Positions 19,109 through 27,178 of a stretch of 64,000 nt of DNA are shown here, piece after piece. Each line of letters starts with the position of its first letter. Positions within the stretch are counted from its first letter, which is position 1. The notes beneath the pieces were generated by a model. The model was not told where the DNA came from. It saw only the letters and a list, made by a program, of their open reading frames with translations, and did no database searches. The stretch comes from RGIG7179 sp051893555 (lineage in GTDB: Bacteria; Bacillota; Clostridia; Peptostreptococcales; Anaerovoracaceae): positions 1 to 64,000 of the forward strand of contig JBJFHL010000004.1 in the NCBI GenBank assembly GCA_051893555.1. The letters are read 5' to 3'. A program made the translations under genes and the position numbers.

Positions 19109-20287
19109 ATGAATTTATATCTGAAAAATTGTCATCTGATTCCTGCTCTATCTGGAGATTGGAAGGAGGATATGGCGGATATTCAAATTGAAAATGGAAT
19201 CATAAAGGGAATATTTCGTAGCGGAGGCTCACGCTCTGCTGCGGAATGGTTCTCATCCGGTGAGACTATCGATTGTGATGGAAAAACTGTTCTTCCGGGA
19301 TTGTTTGATATACATACTCATATAAACTGGGATTATTTGTATGGAATGCTGAATATTACAGATTTTCGGCTGATGACTCGCGCATGTCAGAGTGCACAGC
19401 GCTACCTGGATTGTGGGATTACGACGATCAGAGATCTGGGAAGTGCAAAGCGTGTTGCTCTTGCTGTCCGGGAGGCCATTGAGGAAGGAGTGATAAGAGG
19501 GCCGCGGATCCTGGCCGCAGGTATGATTATCGCGCCTGTCCGCCGTGCCGGAACTATTGACGAATACCATTTTTTGCGAGAAGTATCTGGTGAAGATGCA
19601 ATGCTTCGTGCAGCGAGAGAAGAGATCGGAGAAGGGGCTGATTATGTCAAGATCTATGTGAATGGGAATCCGCCGGACATGTTGGCAGAGGAGATTCGGA
19701 CGGCTATAGAGACAGCTCATCAGCTAGAAAAACGAGTAGCCGCTCATGCTCATTACACCCGTTCCATTCATCTTTGCCTTGAGGAGGGTGTGGACACCCT
19801 AGAGCACGGAACTTTTCTTGATGAAGCTTGTGTGGAGCTGCTGAAAAAAGGAAAAAGCAGACTGGTGCCGACATTATCTGTATTTTCTCCCGGTGTCCTT
19901 TCGCCGGGAGATACGCCGGAAACGAAGAAATTGGATGCGCCTATGTTTGCGGCAGCGATTGAAAGTGTGAAAACAGCATATAGGGCCGGTGTGAAAATGG
20001 GGTTGGGTACAGATACGCCCATAGAAATTCTATGCCAGCCTGAAAACACTGGTTTGGAACTTCGCATACGCCACGAACTCTGCGGGTTGCCTCCGGTAGA
20101 GGTTTTGCTACAGGCGACGAAGTTCAGCGCACAGGCTGTAGGTTTGGAAAACGTAACTGGGGAAATCAGGGAAGGTCTTGCTGCAGATCTGATCGTGGTG
20201 GCAGGCGATCCCGAAAAAGATTTTTCAGTCATGTACCAGAAACCAGAACTTGTGGTGGCTGGAGGAGAAATCCATATACCAGTGTGA
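19109..20287 (+). CDS. Amidohydrolase superfamily (M38, COG1228-like) protein, second paralogue
   Basis: A 392-residue metal-dependent hydrolase. Ligands are visible as DIHTHINW (HxH), the lysine in YVKIYVNG, histidines in VAAHAHYTR and TLEHGTFLD, and the Asp in LGTDTPIE. It shares the layout of the minus-strand amidohydrolase at 4.4-5.7 kb but is quite diverged, so the two probably have different substrates. ATG 19109 has TGGAGG about 6 bases upstream. It closes the operon directly behind dppF, supporting a role on imported dipeptides or acylated amino acids. Confidence 0.82.
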   Translation: MNLYLKNCHLIPALSGDWKEDMADIQIENGIIKGIFRSGGSRSAAEWFSSGETIDCDGKTVLPGLFDIHTHINWDYLYGMLNITDFRLMTRACQSAQRYLDCGITTIRDLGSAKRVALAVREAIEEGVIRGPRILAAGMIIAPVRRAGTIDEYHFLREVSGEDAMLRAAREEIGEGADYVKIYVNGNPPDMLAEEIRTAIETAHQLEKRVAAHAHYTRSIHLCLEEGVDTLEHGTFLDEACVELLKKGKSRLVPTLSVFSPGVLSPGDTPETKKLDAPMFAAAIESVKTAYRAGVKMGLGTDTPIEILCQPENTGLELRIRHELCGLPPVEVLLQATKFSAQAVGLENVTGEIREGLAADLIVVAGDPEKDFSVMYQKPELVVAGGEIHIPV

Positions 20288-20389
20288 TGACAGAATGATG
20301 AAAAAGTAATCATGAACATAGGACATGAACTTGGATAAAATCCAATACTTCACATATATGATTAGTGAATAAAGAGCGTCGGTGCATTG

Positions 20390-20418
20390 GGCCGGTCTCA
20401 TAACAGGCCGGCCTTTTT
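20390..20418 (+). terminator. Terminator of the tldD-dpp operon
   Basis: A 9-bp stem (GGCCGGTCT at 20390-20398 with AGGCCGGCC at 20405-20413, one G-T pair), a 6-base loop and five T. Confidence 0.85.
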
Positions 20419-20437
20419 ATTATTTGAGGAAAATAAA

Positions 20438-21224
20438 ATGGACGGCGGAATCCAAAAGGAACTTTTACTTGGGACATGCGAAGAACAAATTGCTTTTCAA
20501 AATGAATATGAACTGTGTCAGATGCCGGGCATGCAGGCCTATATAAGGATTATGGCAGAAACAAATAAAGTGGAAAAGTCTGAATATGACGAAGTGAGTA
20601 GTTTTAAAGTATCCAACTTATGCAATGCTCAGGCTTTTACTTCAAGTTCAGAAGCATTTGAAAATCCTTATTCTGATGTGTGTACAATGGATTATGGACG
20701 AATTGGATCGTGCTACGGACGCTTTAGTGAAAAGAATGGAACATACTGATTAGGCACATATTTCAGGGCCTAAAACCAATCTTTCTTTTTTAATAAAATG
20801 TATTCCTGGGATTTAATTTACCGAGGAATACAATATTTCGAATGGAAAAGTTTTACTGCACATGTACGTGAATCCGTAAATGGTACAATTACATATAATT
20901 TGCCGCAGGATAAGCGGAAAAAATTTTTGAAATAAAAGATGGTAGGAATATCCGTGCGGAGTCAAACCACATGGATGCTTTAAATCATACTTTGAACAAC
21001 AATCTTTCTGATGAAAAAAATATGGGTCATTTCACTTTAACCCTGGGAATGCATATGAAGATGAATTTTATGAAAAAGTCAGTACCCATCGCTGAGATCT
21101 TGTTTCTATTCAGTGCAAGGAGTACGGTGGTGGTGAAATCTGGTTTGATAACGAATTGATTCGAAAAGATGGCGGGTTTATACCGCGGGATCTTCAGTGC
21201 TTAAACCTCGGTAATCTACAATAA
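20438..21224 (+). pseudogene. Decayed M29-type aminopeptidase gene
   Basis: Fragments of a clostridial M29 aminopeptidase are spread over three frames. The first open piece (20438-20749) contains CQMPGMQAYIRI and DVCTMDYGRIG; the next (about 20840-20935) encodes FTAHVRESVNGTITYN; the last (about 21038-21224) encodes FNPGNAYEDEF, an internal stop, then EYGGGEIWFDNELIRKDG and a C-terminus like LQCLNLGNLQ. These match the conserved C-terminal half of the family, where the metal ligands lie. Several frameshifts and stops, plus missing segments, mean no active enzyme. It is consistent with loss of one peptidase from the cluster. Confidence 0.75.
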
Positions 21225-21253
21225 TGAAATGCAATTTGAAAGGGCGCATTGCG

Positions 21254-22126
21254 ATGAAAAATATAATAAGGACAAGTGTATCTATTTTAATTGGAAACTG
21301 TTTGCTGGCATTTATGGTGGCAGCTTTTGTTATACCGAATGAAATGATTATGGGAGGTGTAACCGGAATAAGCCTGGTTTTACAAGAGTATATACCTTTA
21401 AAAACTTCCATAATTGTGTTAGTGCTCAATCTTATCATGCTTGCAGCAGGTGGAATTTTTCTTGGAAAAAAATTTTTTTGTACTACAATTGCAAGTTCAT
21501 TGCTATATCCAGTAATACTTGGACTTATGCAGCAGATTCCGGAAATAGAAAATGTTACTGATAATAAATTATTGGCAGCAATTATCGGAGGTGGGCTGTT
21601 GGGAATCGCAGTGGGCTTGATTTTACGTGTGGGATCATCTACGGGTGGTACCGATGCATTAAATCTGATTCTCCATAAATATTTACATTTACCGGTTTCT
21701 GTATTTGTATATATTACGGATACATTGATTATTCTCTGGCAGGCTGTAAATACTGAAGTCGAGAATGTACTCTTCGGTATTGTACTTCTTGTAATAGAGA
21801 CCCTTGTACTGAATCAGGTTATGATGCTTGGTCAATCACAAGTGCAGATTTTTGTTATTTCAGAGCATTATGAAAAAATACGGGATAAAATTCTTTCTGA
21901 CCTAGACGCAGGTGCAACAATGATTTTCATTGAGAATGGACTTATGCGATGCAATCAGAAAGGGGTTATGTCAGTAATTCCAAATAGAAAATTGTATCTT
22001 GCGACCGAATTGATTCAATCAATAGACCCTAATGCTTTTATTATGATCAACAAGGTGAAAGAAGTACGCGGAAATGGATTCACGTTGGAACGAAAAAAAA
22101 ATAATACAATGACGATAAAAAATTAG
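21254..22126 (+). CDS. YitT-family membrane protein (DUF161 + DUF2179)
   Basis: A 290-residue protein with five or six membrane segments in the N-terminal 190 residues (starting MKNIIRTSVSILIGN; motifs PNEMIMGGVTGIS and GSSTGGTDALN) and a C-terminal soluble DUF2179 domain (GATMIFIENGLMR). The role of YitT proteins is not established; they may transport small molecules. ATG 21254 is preferred to 21224, which sits on the pseudogene stop. The DNA is A+T rich compared with the housekeeping region. Confidence 0.85.
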   Translation: MKNIIRTSVSILIGNCLLAFMVAAFVIPNEMIMGGVTGISLVLQEYIPLKTSIIVLVLNLIMLAAGGIFLGKKFFCTTIASSLLYPVILGLMQQIPEIENVTDNKLLAAIIGGGLLGIAVGLILRVGSSTGGTDALNLILHKYLHLPVSVFVYITDTLIILWQAVNTEVENVLFGIVLLVIETLVLNQVMMLGQSQVQIFVISEHYEKIRDKILSDLDAGATMIFIENGLMRCNQKGVMSVIPNRKLYLATELIQSIDPNAFIMINKVKEVRGNGFTLERKKNNTMTIKN

Positions 22127-22138
22127 ATTTTGAAAAAG

Positions 22139-22167
22139 ATTCTCTATAACCTGTAGAGGATTTTTTT
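22139..22167 (+). terminator. Terminator after the YitT gene
   Basis: A 7-bp stem (TTCTCTA / TAGAGGA with one G-T pair) and a run of seven T. Confidence 0.7.
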
Positions 22168-22195
22168 GCAATTGTTATGAAAACACCATGACAAA

Positions 22196-22275
22196 AGGTC
22201 ACTCAAATGTTCGTATTATGAGAGGCCTATTTTATCTCAATTCGTGAACCTTGAAAACTGTATACATTTCTAATG
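22196..22275 (+). promoter_or_regulatory. Conserved mobile-element motif, copy 1
   Basis: The stretch holds AATGTTCGTATTATGAGAGG followed about 40 bases later by CTTGAAAACTGTATAC. A matching pair occurs at 23228-23300 on the far side of the sigma-like gene. Possibly promoter regions of the element. Confidence 0.45.
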
Positions 22276-22303
22276 ATAGCTGTTGCATTTCCCGTCCTTC
22301 TTC

Positions 22304-22537
22304 CTATCTTGGAAATAGCACAGTATGTCTGTGAAAGAAAGTAGCCGTTTCAGAGAAATTGATTTCATAACGCGATGTGATACAGTAAATAAGCCAAAAT
22401 ATTGCCTTCTGCGATAAAGCTAAATTATTATAGAGGGCAATATTTATATCAAAGCAGTAATTTTGATAGATTAATTTACTGAGTTTTTTGGAATTGTTAT
22501 TGTTTATACTGTTTTGATAAAAGGCATTTTCATTCAT
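22304..22537 (-). CDS. Small hypothetical protein in the mobile-element region
   Basis: A possible 77-residue protein (start MNENAFYQNS; later LALSQKAIFWLIYC), preceded on the minus strand by AAGGATT. I do not recognise a family. The composition is protein-like (low Cys, alternating hydrophobic pattern), but the region is A+T rich and the call is weak. It may be a remnant. Confidence 0.35.
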   Translation of the reverse strand: MNENAFYQNSINNNNSKKLSKLIYQNYCFDINIALYNNLALSQKAIFWLIYCITSRYEINFSETATFFHRHTVLFPR

Positions 22538-22736
22538 GCTTAACAATCCTTTACATTTTGTTACTTCTTCCTTTTAAATCGGATTTAATAATGTTGTATT
22601 TCCTTGTGCATATGCATTCATGAAATGTTTAAATATCTTTACAAATTTTACAGTTATAAATCAGTCGTAAAATGTTTTTATTCTGATAAATAAAAAATTT
22701 ATCCTCCCTGTTTAAAAATGAAGCTTTTTTGTCCGT

Positions 22737-23192
22737 ATGTTGAAGGAGGAAATTCGCATCAATCAATATTACTTCTGCAGATGCGAAGCACATACGGATA
22801 TGACAATCAGAATTAAATACGTTTTTGTGGATGGAAAATCGTTGAAGCTGGAATTTGACGATAAGGATCTGGCAGCGGCATACATCATTGCAGATCGTCG
22901 CAGGAAAGCAAGTGCAAGACGAAAAGAAAGGAGGCATACTTATTCCTTGGACGGTATGCTGTATGAGGGACAAGAGAATTTTGCGGAGAAAGAGACACCG
23001 GAGAGTGTAATGATCGCCAGAGAAGAAAGAGATAAGCTGCTTCTGAAAATGCAGGATCTGACCCAGACCCAGCGGCGCAGGCTGTTTCTGCGGATGCAGG
23101 GAATGAGCATTCGGGAGATTGCGGAAGCAGAAGGCGTGAGTACGCAGCGGATCAATCGGACGCTGAAACAGATTTATAAAAAAATTTTTTGA
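22737..23192 (+). CDS. Sigma-70 region-4 domain protein of an integrative element
   Basis: Up to 151 residues. The C-terminal 70 residues form a region-4 type helix-turn-helix (LTQTQRRRLFLRMQGMSIRE then IAEAEGVSTQRINRTL); the N-terminal part (MTIRIKYVFVDGKSLKLEF) is the small beta domain seen in sigma-like regulators of Firmicutes integrative elements. There is no region 2, so it is a regulator and not a full sigma factor. The start is uncertain: ATG 22737 lacks a ribosome site, AAGGAGG at 22742-22749 serves no nearby ATG/GTG/TTG, and ATG 22800 begins the conserved part. An 8-bp inverted repeat TTCGCATC/GATGCGAA (22753-22787) lies in the interval. Confidence 0.7.
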   Translation: MLKEEIRINQYYFCRCEAHTDMTIRIKYVFVDGKSLKLEFDDKDLAAAYIIADRRRKASARRKERRHTYSLDGMLYEGQENFAEKETPESVMIAREERDKLLLKMQDLTQTQRRRLFLRMQGMSIREIAEAEGVSTQRINRTLKQIYKKIF

Positions 23193-23218
23193 TTTTTTTT
23201 CATTTTGCTTGTTTCAAA

Positions 23219-23291
23219 TGAGGGTGAAAAATGTCCGTATAGTGAGGGGATTCATTTCAGCATGGATTTCCTTCACTGGACTTTGAAAACC
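23219..23291 (+). promoter_or_regulatory. Conserved mobile-element motif, copy 2
   Basis: AATGTCCGTATAGTGAGGGG lies about 30 bases after the sigma-like gene and CTTTGAAAACCGCATACC follows about 30 bases later. The same pair is seen at 22196-22275, and the core TGTCCGTAT occurs once more at 22729-22737. Confidence 0.45.
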
Positions 23292-23297
23292 GCATAC

Positions 23298-23600
23298 CAT
23301 TTATCAGGTACGTTCCCGGTGCTGTCGCGATGAGCGTGAGCACGTCAGCCGGTGCGCCATGACCTTCCCATACTCTGCTGATTTACGTGGGAAGCGAGCG
23401 ATTCTTTCCGGGCTGTAAAAATCGGATGGCAGCCGATTCTGCCGCAACAGGCACCGGGGATAATGATACTCCTGCTCAGCCACAGCCCCGCATGGCGGGA
23501 TCACGCAATGGGAGCAGCTTATAGAAAAAGGGGATCTGCACCGGCGAAAGCCCGGATGCAGGTCCCGTGGAGCCGGAAGCCGACGGCCGTCTGGTAAATG
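23298..23600 (+). ncRNA. Candidate structured RNA in the recombination module
   Basis: No coding frame fits this 303-base, G+C-rich stretch, but it folds readily by eye. A closing 10-bp pairing joins CATTTATCAG (23298-23307) to CTGGTAAATG (23591-23600); TTCCCGGTGC (313-322) pairs with GCACCGGGGA (451-460); local hairpins are CTTCCCA/TGGGAAG (364-394), AATCGG/CCGATT (420-438), CTGCTC/GAGCAG (472-517) enclosing CCCGC/GCGGG (487-499), and a 14-bp stem (531-566) with loop CGAAAGC. It sits between the sigma-like gene and the small ORF plus recombinase, so it may be a leader or a separate RNA. I cannot match it to a known class. Confidence 0.6.
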
Positions 23601-23658
23601 ATTTCTTTTGTCCTAAATTCTGAAGATGTTCATAGCCTTAATCAGGAGGTGTGTGCAT

Positions 23659-23820
23659 ATGGAAGAAAGAAACGTGAAAGTGGAAAATATCTATAAATAC
23701 TTTGACATGGAGATCAGAAAAAGTATGATATTGTCTGCATTCGTGAAACTGATCGAAGCAGATCTGGAGTCAAGTGTGCGAACGGAGGCAATCGCACATT
23801 TGCAGAGTGAAGAAAAATAA
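23659..23820 (+). CDS. Small protein encoded before the serine recombinase
   Basis: A 53-residue, probably helical protein (MEERNVKVENIYKYFDMEIR...). ATG 23659 has AGGAGG 9 bases upstream, a good translation start; the earlier ATG at 23626 has none. Small ORFs at this place, between the sigma-like gene and the recombinase, are common in Firmicutes integrative elements, but the function is unknown. It could be a recombination directionality factor by position only. Confidence 0.65.
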   Translation: MEERNVKVENIYKYFDMEIRKSMILSAFVKLIEADLESSVRTEAIAHLQSEEK

Positions 23821-23847
23821 GATATTTTAGCTACAGAGGTGAAACGA

Positions 23848-25476
23848 GTGAGAACAATGAATCTGTACGAACGACCAAAAGTAGCGATATACTGCAGGCT
23901 GTCCGATGAGGACCATAATAAAAAGAATCCGGAAGAAGACAGCCGAAGCATACAGACACAGAAGGCCATGCTGCGTGACTATGCTCACGAGCAGGGTTGG
24001 GAAATATACGATATTTATTCCGATGATGATTACTCCGGCGCGGATTCCAACCGTCCGGAATACAATCGTCTGCTGGAAGATGCAGAGAAAAGAAAATTCG
24101 ACATTGTTCTGTGCAAGCATCAGTCCCGTTTTACCAGGGACATGGTACATGTAGAGACATATATCAATGAAAAGTTTTCGGAATGGGGCATCCGGTATGT
24201 AAGCCTTCTTGACGGAGCGGACACCTCCCTTGCCGGAAATAAGAAGAGCCGTCAGATTAACGGGCTGGTCAATGAGTGGTATCTTGAGGACCTGTCTGAA
24301 AACATGAGGAGAGCCTATGCCACCAGAAAGAAAGAAGGCAAATACATTGCCAGCTGTCCGGTCTACGGATACAAGAAAGACCCGAACGATCCATACCATC
24401 TCATTATTGATGAGCCTTCGGCAAAGATTGTAAAAAGAATCTTTACCATGTGTATTGAGGGTATGAGCCTGAATGTGATTGCAAGAACTTTGAACGAAGA
24501 AGGGGTGCCGTCACCCACAAAATATAAGACCGAAGTGCAGGGGATCAACTTCAAGGGTACGGAAAACCTGCGAAAAGCAAGGAGATACAAGGGAGAAAGC
24601 ATGTGGCAGAGCAGCTCCGTAAACCACATTCTCAATAATGAGGTTTATACGGGCGGCCTGTATCAGAATAAACGCCGAACAATCAGCTATAAAAACCATA
24701 ACCGCATCAATCTGCCGAGAGAAGAGTGGATTATCGTGAAGGATACCCATGAACCGATTGTAACGATGGAGGAATTTGAACAGGCAAGAATCCGCCGGGC
24801 GAGGAATCCGCGGATTACCACCCGGGGCGAAGGTAATTTTTTCTCGGGAAAGCTGGTTTGCGGATACTGTAGCGGTGCGGTGGTATACAACAGTTCCAGG
24901 GATGGACATCGATATTACCGATGCCATAACAGGATTAACCTGAAAAACTGCAAGGGCGTTTCTGTCTCGGAGGATCTGCTGAAGCGGGAAATCCTGCGTG
25001 AATTGAAGACCATTTTCGATACATGGTTAAGCGAGGATGATATCAATGCCATTTCAGAGAATGTAAAAGTAAAAACAGATTCTGCGTTTCAGGAACTTGA
25101 AGGGGAGCTGTATTCGAAACAGGCAAGTCTTGAAAAAATCATAGAAACGAAATCCTCACTATACAGCGATATGGTGGAAGGCATTGTTTCGAAGGACGAT
25201 TACAGGGAAATGTCAGAGCACTTTTCGCAGAAGCAGAAGACTCTGAAAAAGGAGATTGAGTCTCTGGAGCGGATACTGGAACTGGAAAAGACCACAGCCC
25301 AGCTCAGGCAGAAGCGAGAGAAAAAACTCAAAGCTCTGGTCCGGCAGACGGCAGATAAATATCTGAAATGCGAAGAACTGACAGTGGAAATGCTGCAGAC
25401 CTTCGTGGACTATGTAGAAGTAAAAAACGGAGAAAAACGAGGCTCGAAAGAGCTTAAAATACACTGGAATTTCTGA
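23848..25476 (+). CDS. Large serine recombinase (site-specific integrase)
   Basis: A 542-residue recombinase: N-terminal resolvase domain with the catalytic serine in AIYCRLSDED and the arginines in SRFTRDMVH; a recombinase domain with KKEGKYIASCPVYGYKKD; a zinc ribbon with Cys pairs (CGYC ... YRCHNRINLKNC); and a C-terminal coiled coil. It catalyses integration and excision of the element through a covalent phosphoserine. GTG 23848 is chosen because AGAGG lies 8 bases upstream; ATG 23857 is a weaker alternative. Its last 42 bases recur at 27113 (see repeats). Confidence 0.92.
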   Translation: MRTMNLYERPKVAIYCRLSDEDHNKKNPEEDSRSIQTQKAMLRDYAHEQGWEIYDIYSDDDYSGADSNRPEYNRLLEDAEKRKFDIVLCKHQSRFTRDMVHVETYINEKFSEWGIRYVSLLDGADTSLAGNKKSRQINGLVNEWYLEDLSENMRRAYATRKKEGKYIASCPVYGYKKDPNDPYHLIIDEPSAKIVKRIFTMCIEGMSLNVIARTLNEEGVPSPTKYKTEVQGINFKGTENLRKARRYKGESMWQSSSVNHILNNEVYTGGLYQNKRRTISYKNHNRINLPREEWIIVKDTHEPIVTMEEFEQARIRRARNPRITTRGEGNFFSGKLVCGYCSGAVVYNSSRDGHRYYRCHNRINLKNCKGVSVSEDLLKREILRELKTIFDTWLSEDDINAISENVKVKTDSAFQELEGELYSKQASLEKIIETKSSLYSDMVEGIVSKDDYREMSEHFSQKQKTLKKEIESLERILELEKTTAQLRQKREKKLKALVRQTADKYLKCEELTVEMLQTFVDYVEVKNGEKRGSKELKIHWNF

Positions 25477-25486
25477 AATTTGTGGC
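25433..25486 (+). repeat. 54-bp direct repeat, copy 1 (3' end of recombinase gene)
   Basis: Covers the last codons of the recombinase (RGSKELKIHWNF and TGA stop) and 10 bases beyond. It matches 27113-27166 at 52 of 54 positions, exactly 1680 bases away. Confidence 0.95.
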
Positions 25487-25544
25487 ATGCGACAAAAAAA
25501 CAGAAAATAAGCCCCTTGAACATCGTCAAATATTTGATAAAATA

Positions 25545-25591
25545 AAGGGAGAGTTAAAGGAAGAGTTAAAAGGAGAGTTAAAGGGAGGGAA
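25545..25591 (+). repeat. Short tandem repeats before the AlbA gene
   Basis: Three imperfect units of GGAGAGTTAAA (12-14 bases apart) lead into the ribosome site GGGAGGG of the next gene. Several units themselves resemble ribosome sites. Confidence 0.7.
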
Positions 25592-25596
25592 AGCAA

Positions 25597-27114
25597 ATGG
25601 CATTGCCTATTAGCGTAACGGATTTAATAAACCGAAGGGTTGTGGAAAATGCTCGTGTTGAATACAAGGCGGATTGGAATCCGGAGCCGATTCTGCACTC
25701 TATATGTGCTTTTGCCAATGATATCGATAACTGGGGAGGCGGCTATATTATAATTGGTATTGAAGAAGAAAGCGGAATGCCGAAGCTTCCGGTGAAAGGA
25801 CTTGAAAAGAGTTCCATCGACAGGATTAACAAAGAACTCATGCAAAAGTGCAATTTGATTGAACCGAGATATTTACCTGTAGTTGAGCAGACGGTTTATG
25901 ATGGAAAAGAAATCATTGTCCTGTGGGTTCCAGGTGGAGACACGCGCCCATACAAATGTCCGGTTGCGTTTCCAACAGAAAAGGCAACCAGAGCAGAGAA
26001 AGCATATTATATCCGGAAGATGTCCAATACGATTCGTGCCAATCAGCTGGAAGAAAGAGAACTATTTCTCCTCGCAAACAATGTGCCTTACGATGATCGC
26101 GCAAATCTTTCAGCGAATATTGCAGATATGAAATCCAGTTTGATTTCTGAATTTCTGTACGCAGTTGGGAGTGACCTGTATGATTCATCATTGAAGAGAC
26201 CGGTTGAGGAGCTGGCAGCAGATATGAAACTGGTAGGTGGGCCATCAGAACTGAGAAAGCCGTTAAATGTAGGACTGATGTTCTTCAATGAACATCCTGA
26301 GGACTTTTTCCCTTATGCAAGAATTGAAGTGGTTGACAAACCTGATCCAACGGGAGAAGGAATGACGGAAAAGATTTTTTCTGGTCCTTTGGATAAGCAA
26401 CTGCGTGATGCACTTAGCTACATTAAAAACTATATCATCCAGGAAAAAATAATGAAGATTTCAGGACAGGCTGAAGCAGAGCGGATTTTCAACTTTCCAT
26501 ATGCAGCTGTCGAGGAAGCTTTATCGAATGCTGTATATCACAAATCATATCAGATAGGAGAACCTGTTACGGTCACTGTTACACCGGAAAAGATGGAGAT
26601 AACAAGTCTGCCAGGTCCGGATCGTACCATAACAGACGCAGACATCAGGAACAGAAGACTTGTTTCAAGACGGTATCGTAATCGGAGAATCGGTGATTTC
26701 CTGAAAGAGCTAAAACTGGTAGAGGGACGAAACACGGGAATTCCTACGATTCTTCGTGCAATGGAAGCGAACGGTTCCGACCTACCGGTATTCGAGACGG
26801 ATGAAGACAGAACCTATTTTACGGTAATCCTTCCTGTTCAGAAAAAGTTTCTTAACAAGGAAGTGGAAAAAGAAAAGAGAAAAACGAGAAAGACTTTTGA
26901 TGAGGTAAAGACCCTGATTATAGAAACCCTTGAAAGAGAAGGTGACCTCTCAACATCTGAACTGGCAGTGAAAATGGGGTATTCTAAACTGACAGACACG
27001 ATTTCCAGAGCGGCGAAAGAACTTATGAAAGAAAAAAAGGTTGAGTATTCAGAGCCTGAAAAGAAAAACAGTAAAAATCAGAAATTGCGCCTTATGAAAA
27101 AGGAAAACAGATAA
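25597..27114 (+). CDS. AlbA_2/Schlafen-domain ATP-binding protein (COG2865)
   Basis: A 505-residue protein: N-terminal AlbA_2 (Schlafen-like) nucleic-acid domain (about 10-135; RVEYKADWNPEP, GGGYIIIGIEE), a middle region, a GHKL-type ATP-binding domain (about 290-410; AVEEALSNAVYHKSY, GRNTGIPTILRAM) and a C-terminal winged helix (about 435-500; GDLSTSELAVKMGYSK). Such proteins are common cargo of integrative elements and are usually annotated as transcription regulators or possible defence factors; function is not settled. The gene is exactly framed by two copies of the recombinase 3' end, and its stop codon is the first bases of the second copy. Confidence 0.85.
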   Translation: MALPISVTDLINRRVVENARVEYKADWNPEPILHSICAFANDIDNWGGGYIIIGIEEESGMPKLPVKGLEKSSIDRINKELMQKCNLIEPRYLPVVEQTVYDGKEIIVLWVPGGDTRPYKCPVAFPTEKATRAEKAYYIRKMSNTIRANQLEERELFLLANNVPYDDRANLSANIADMKSSLISEFLYAVGSDLYDSSLKRPVEELAADMKLVGGPSELRKPLNVGLMFFNEHPEDFFPYARIEVVDKPDPTGEGMTEKIFSGPLDKQLRDALSYIKNYIIQEKIMKISGQAEAERIFNFPYAAVEEALSNAVYHKSYQIGEPVTVTVTPEKMEITSLPGPDRTITDADIRNRRLVSRRYRNRRIGDFLKELKLVEGRNTGIPTILRAMEANGSDLPVFETDEDRTYFTVILPVQKKFLNKEVEKEKRKTRKTFDEVKTLIIETLEREGDLSTSELAVKMGYSKLTDTISRAAKELMKEKKVEYSEPEKKNSKNQKLRLMKKENR

Positions 27115-27166
27115 AAACGAGGCTCGAAAGAGCTTAAAATACACTGGAATTTCTAAAATTTATGGC
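27113..27166 (+). repeat. 54-bp direct repeat, copy 2 (orphan recombinase 3' end)
   Basis: It repeats the 3' end of the recombinase gene including the reading frame for KELKIHWNF, but here the stop is TAA. No recombinase body is attached. It lies 13-17 bases before the point where the disrupted SleB-like gene begins. Confidence 0.95.
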
Positions 27167-27178
27167 GGCTGTGCAGGC

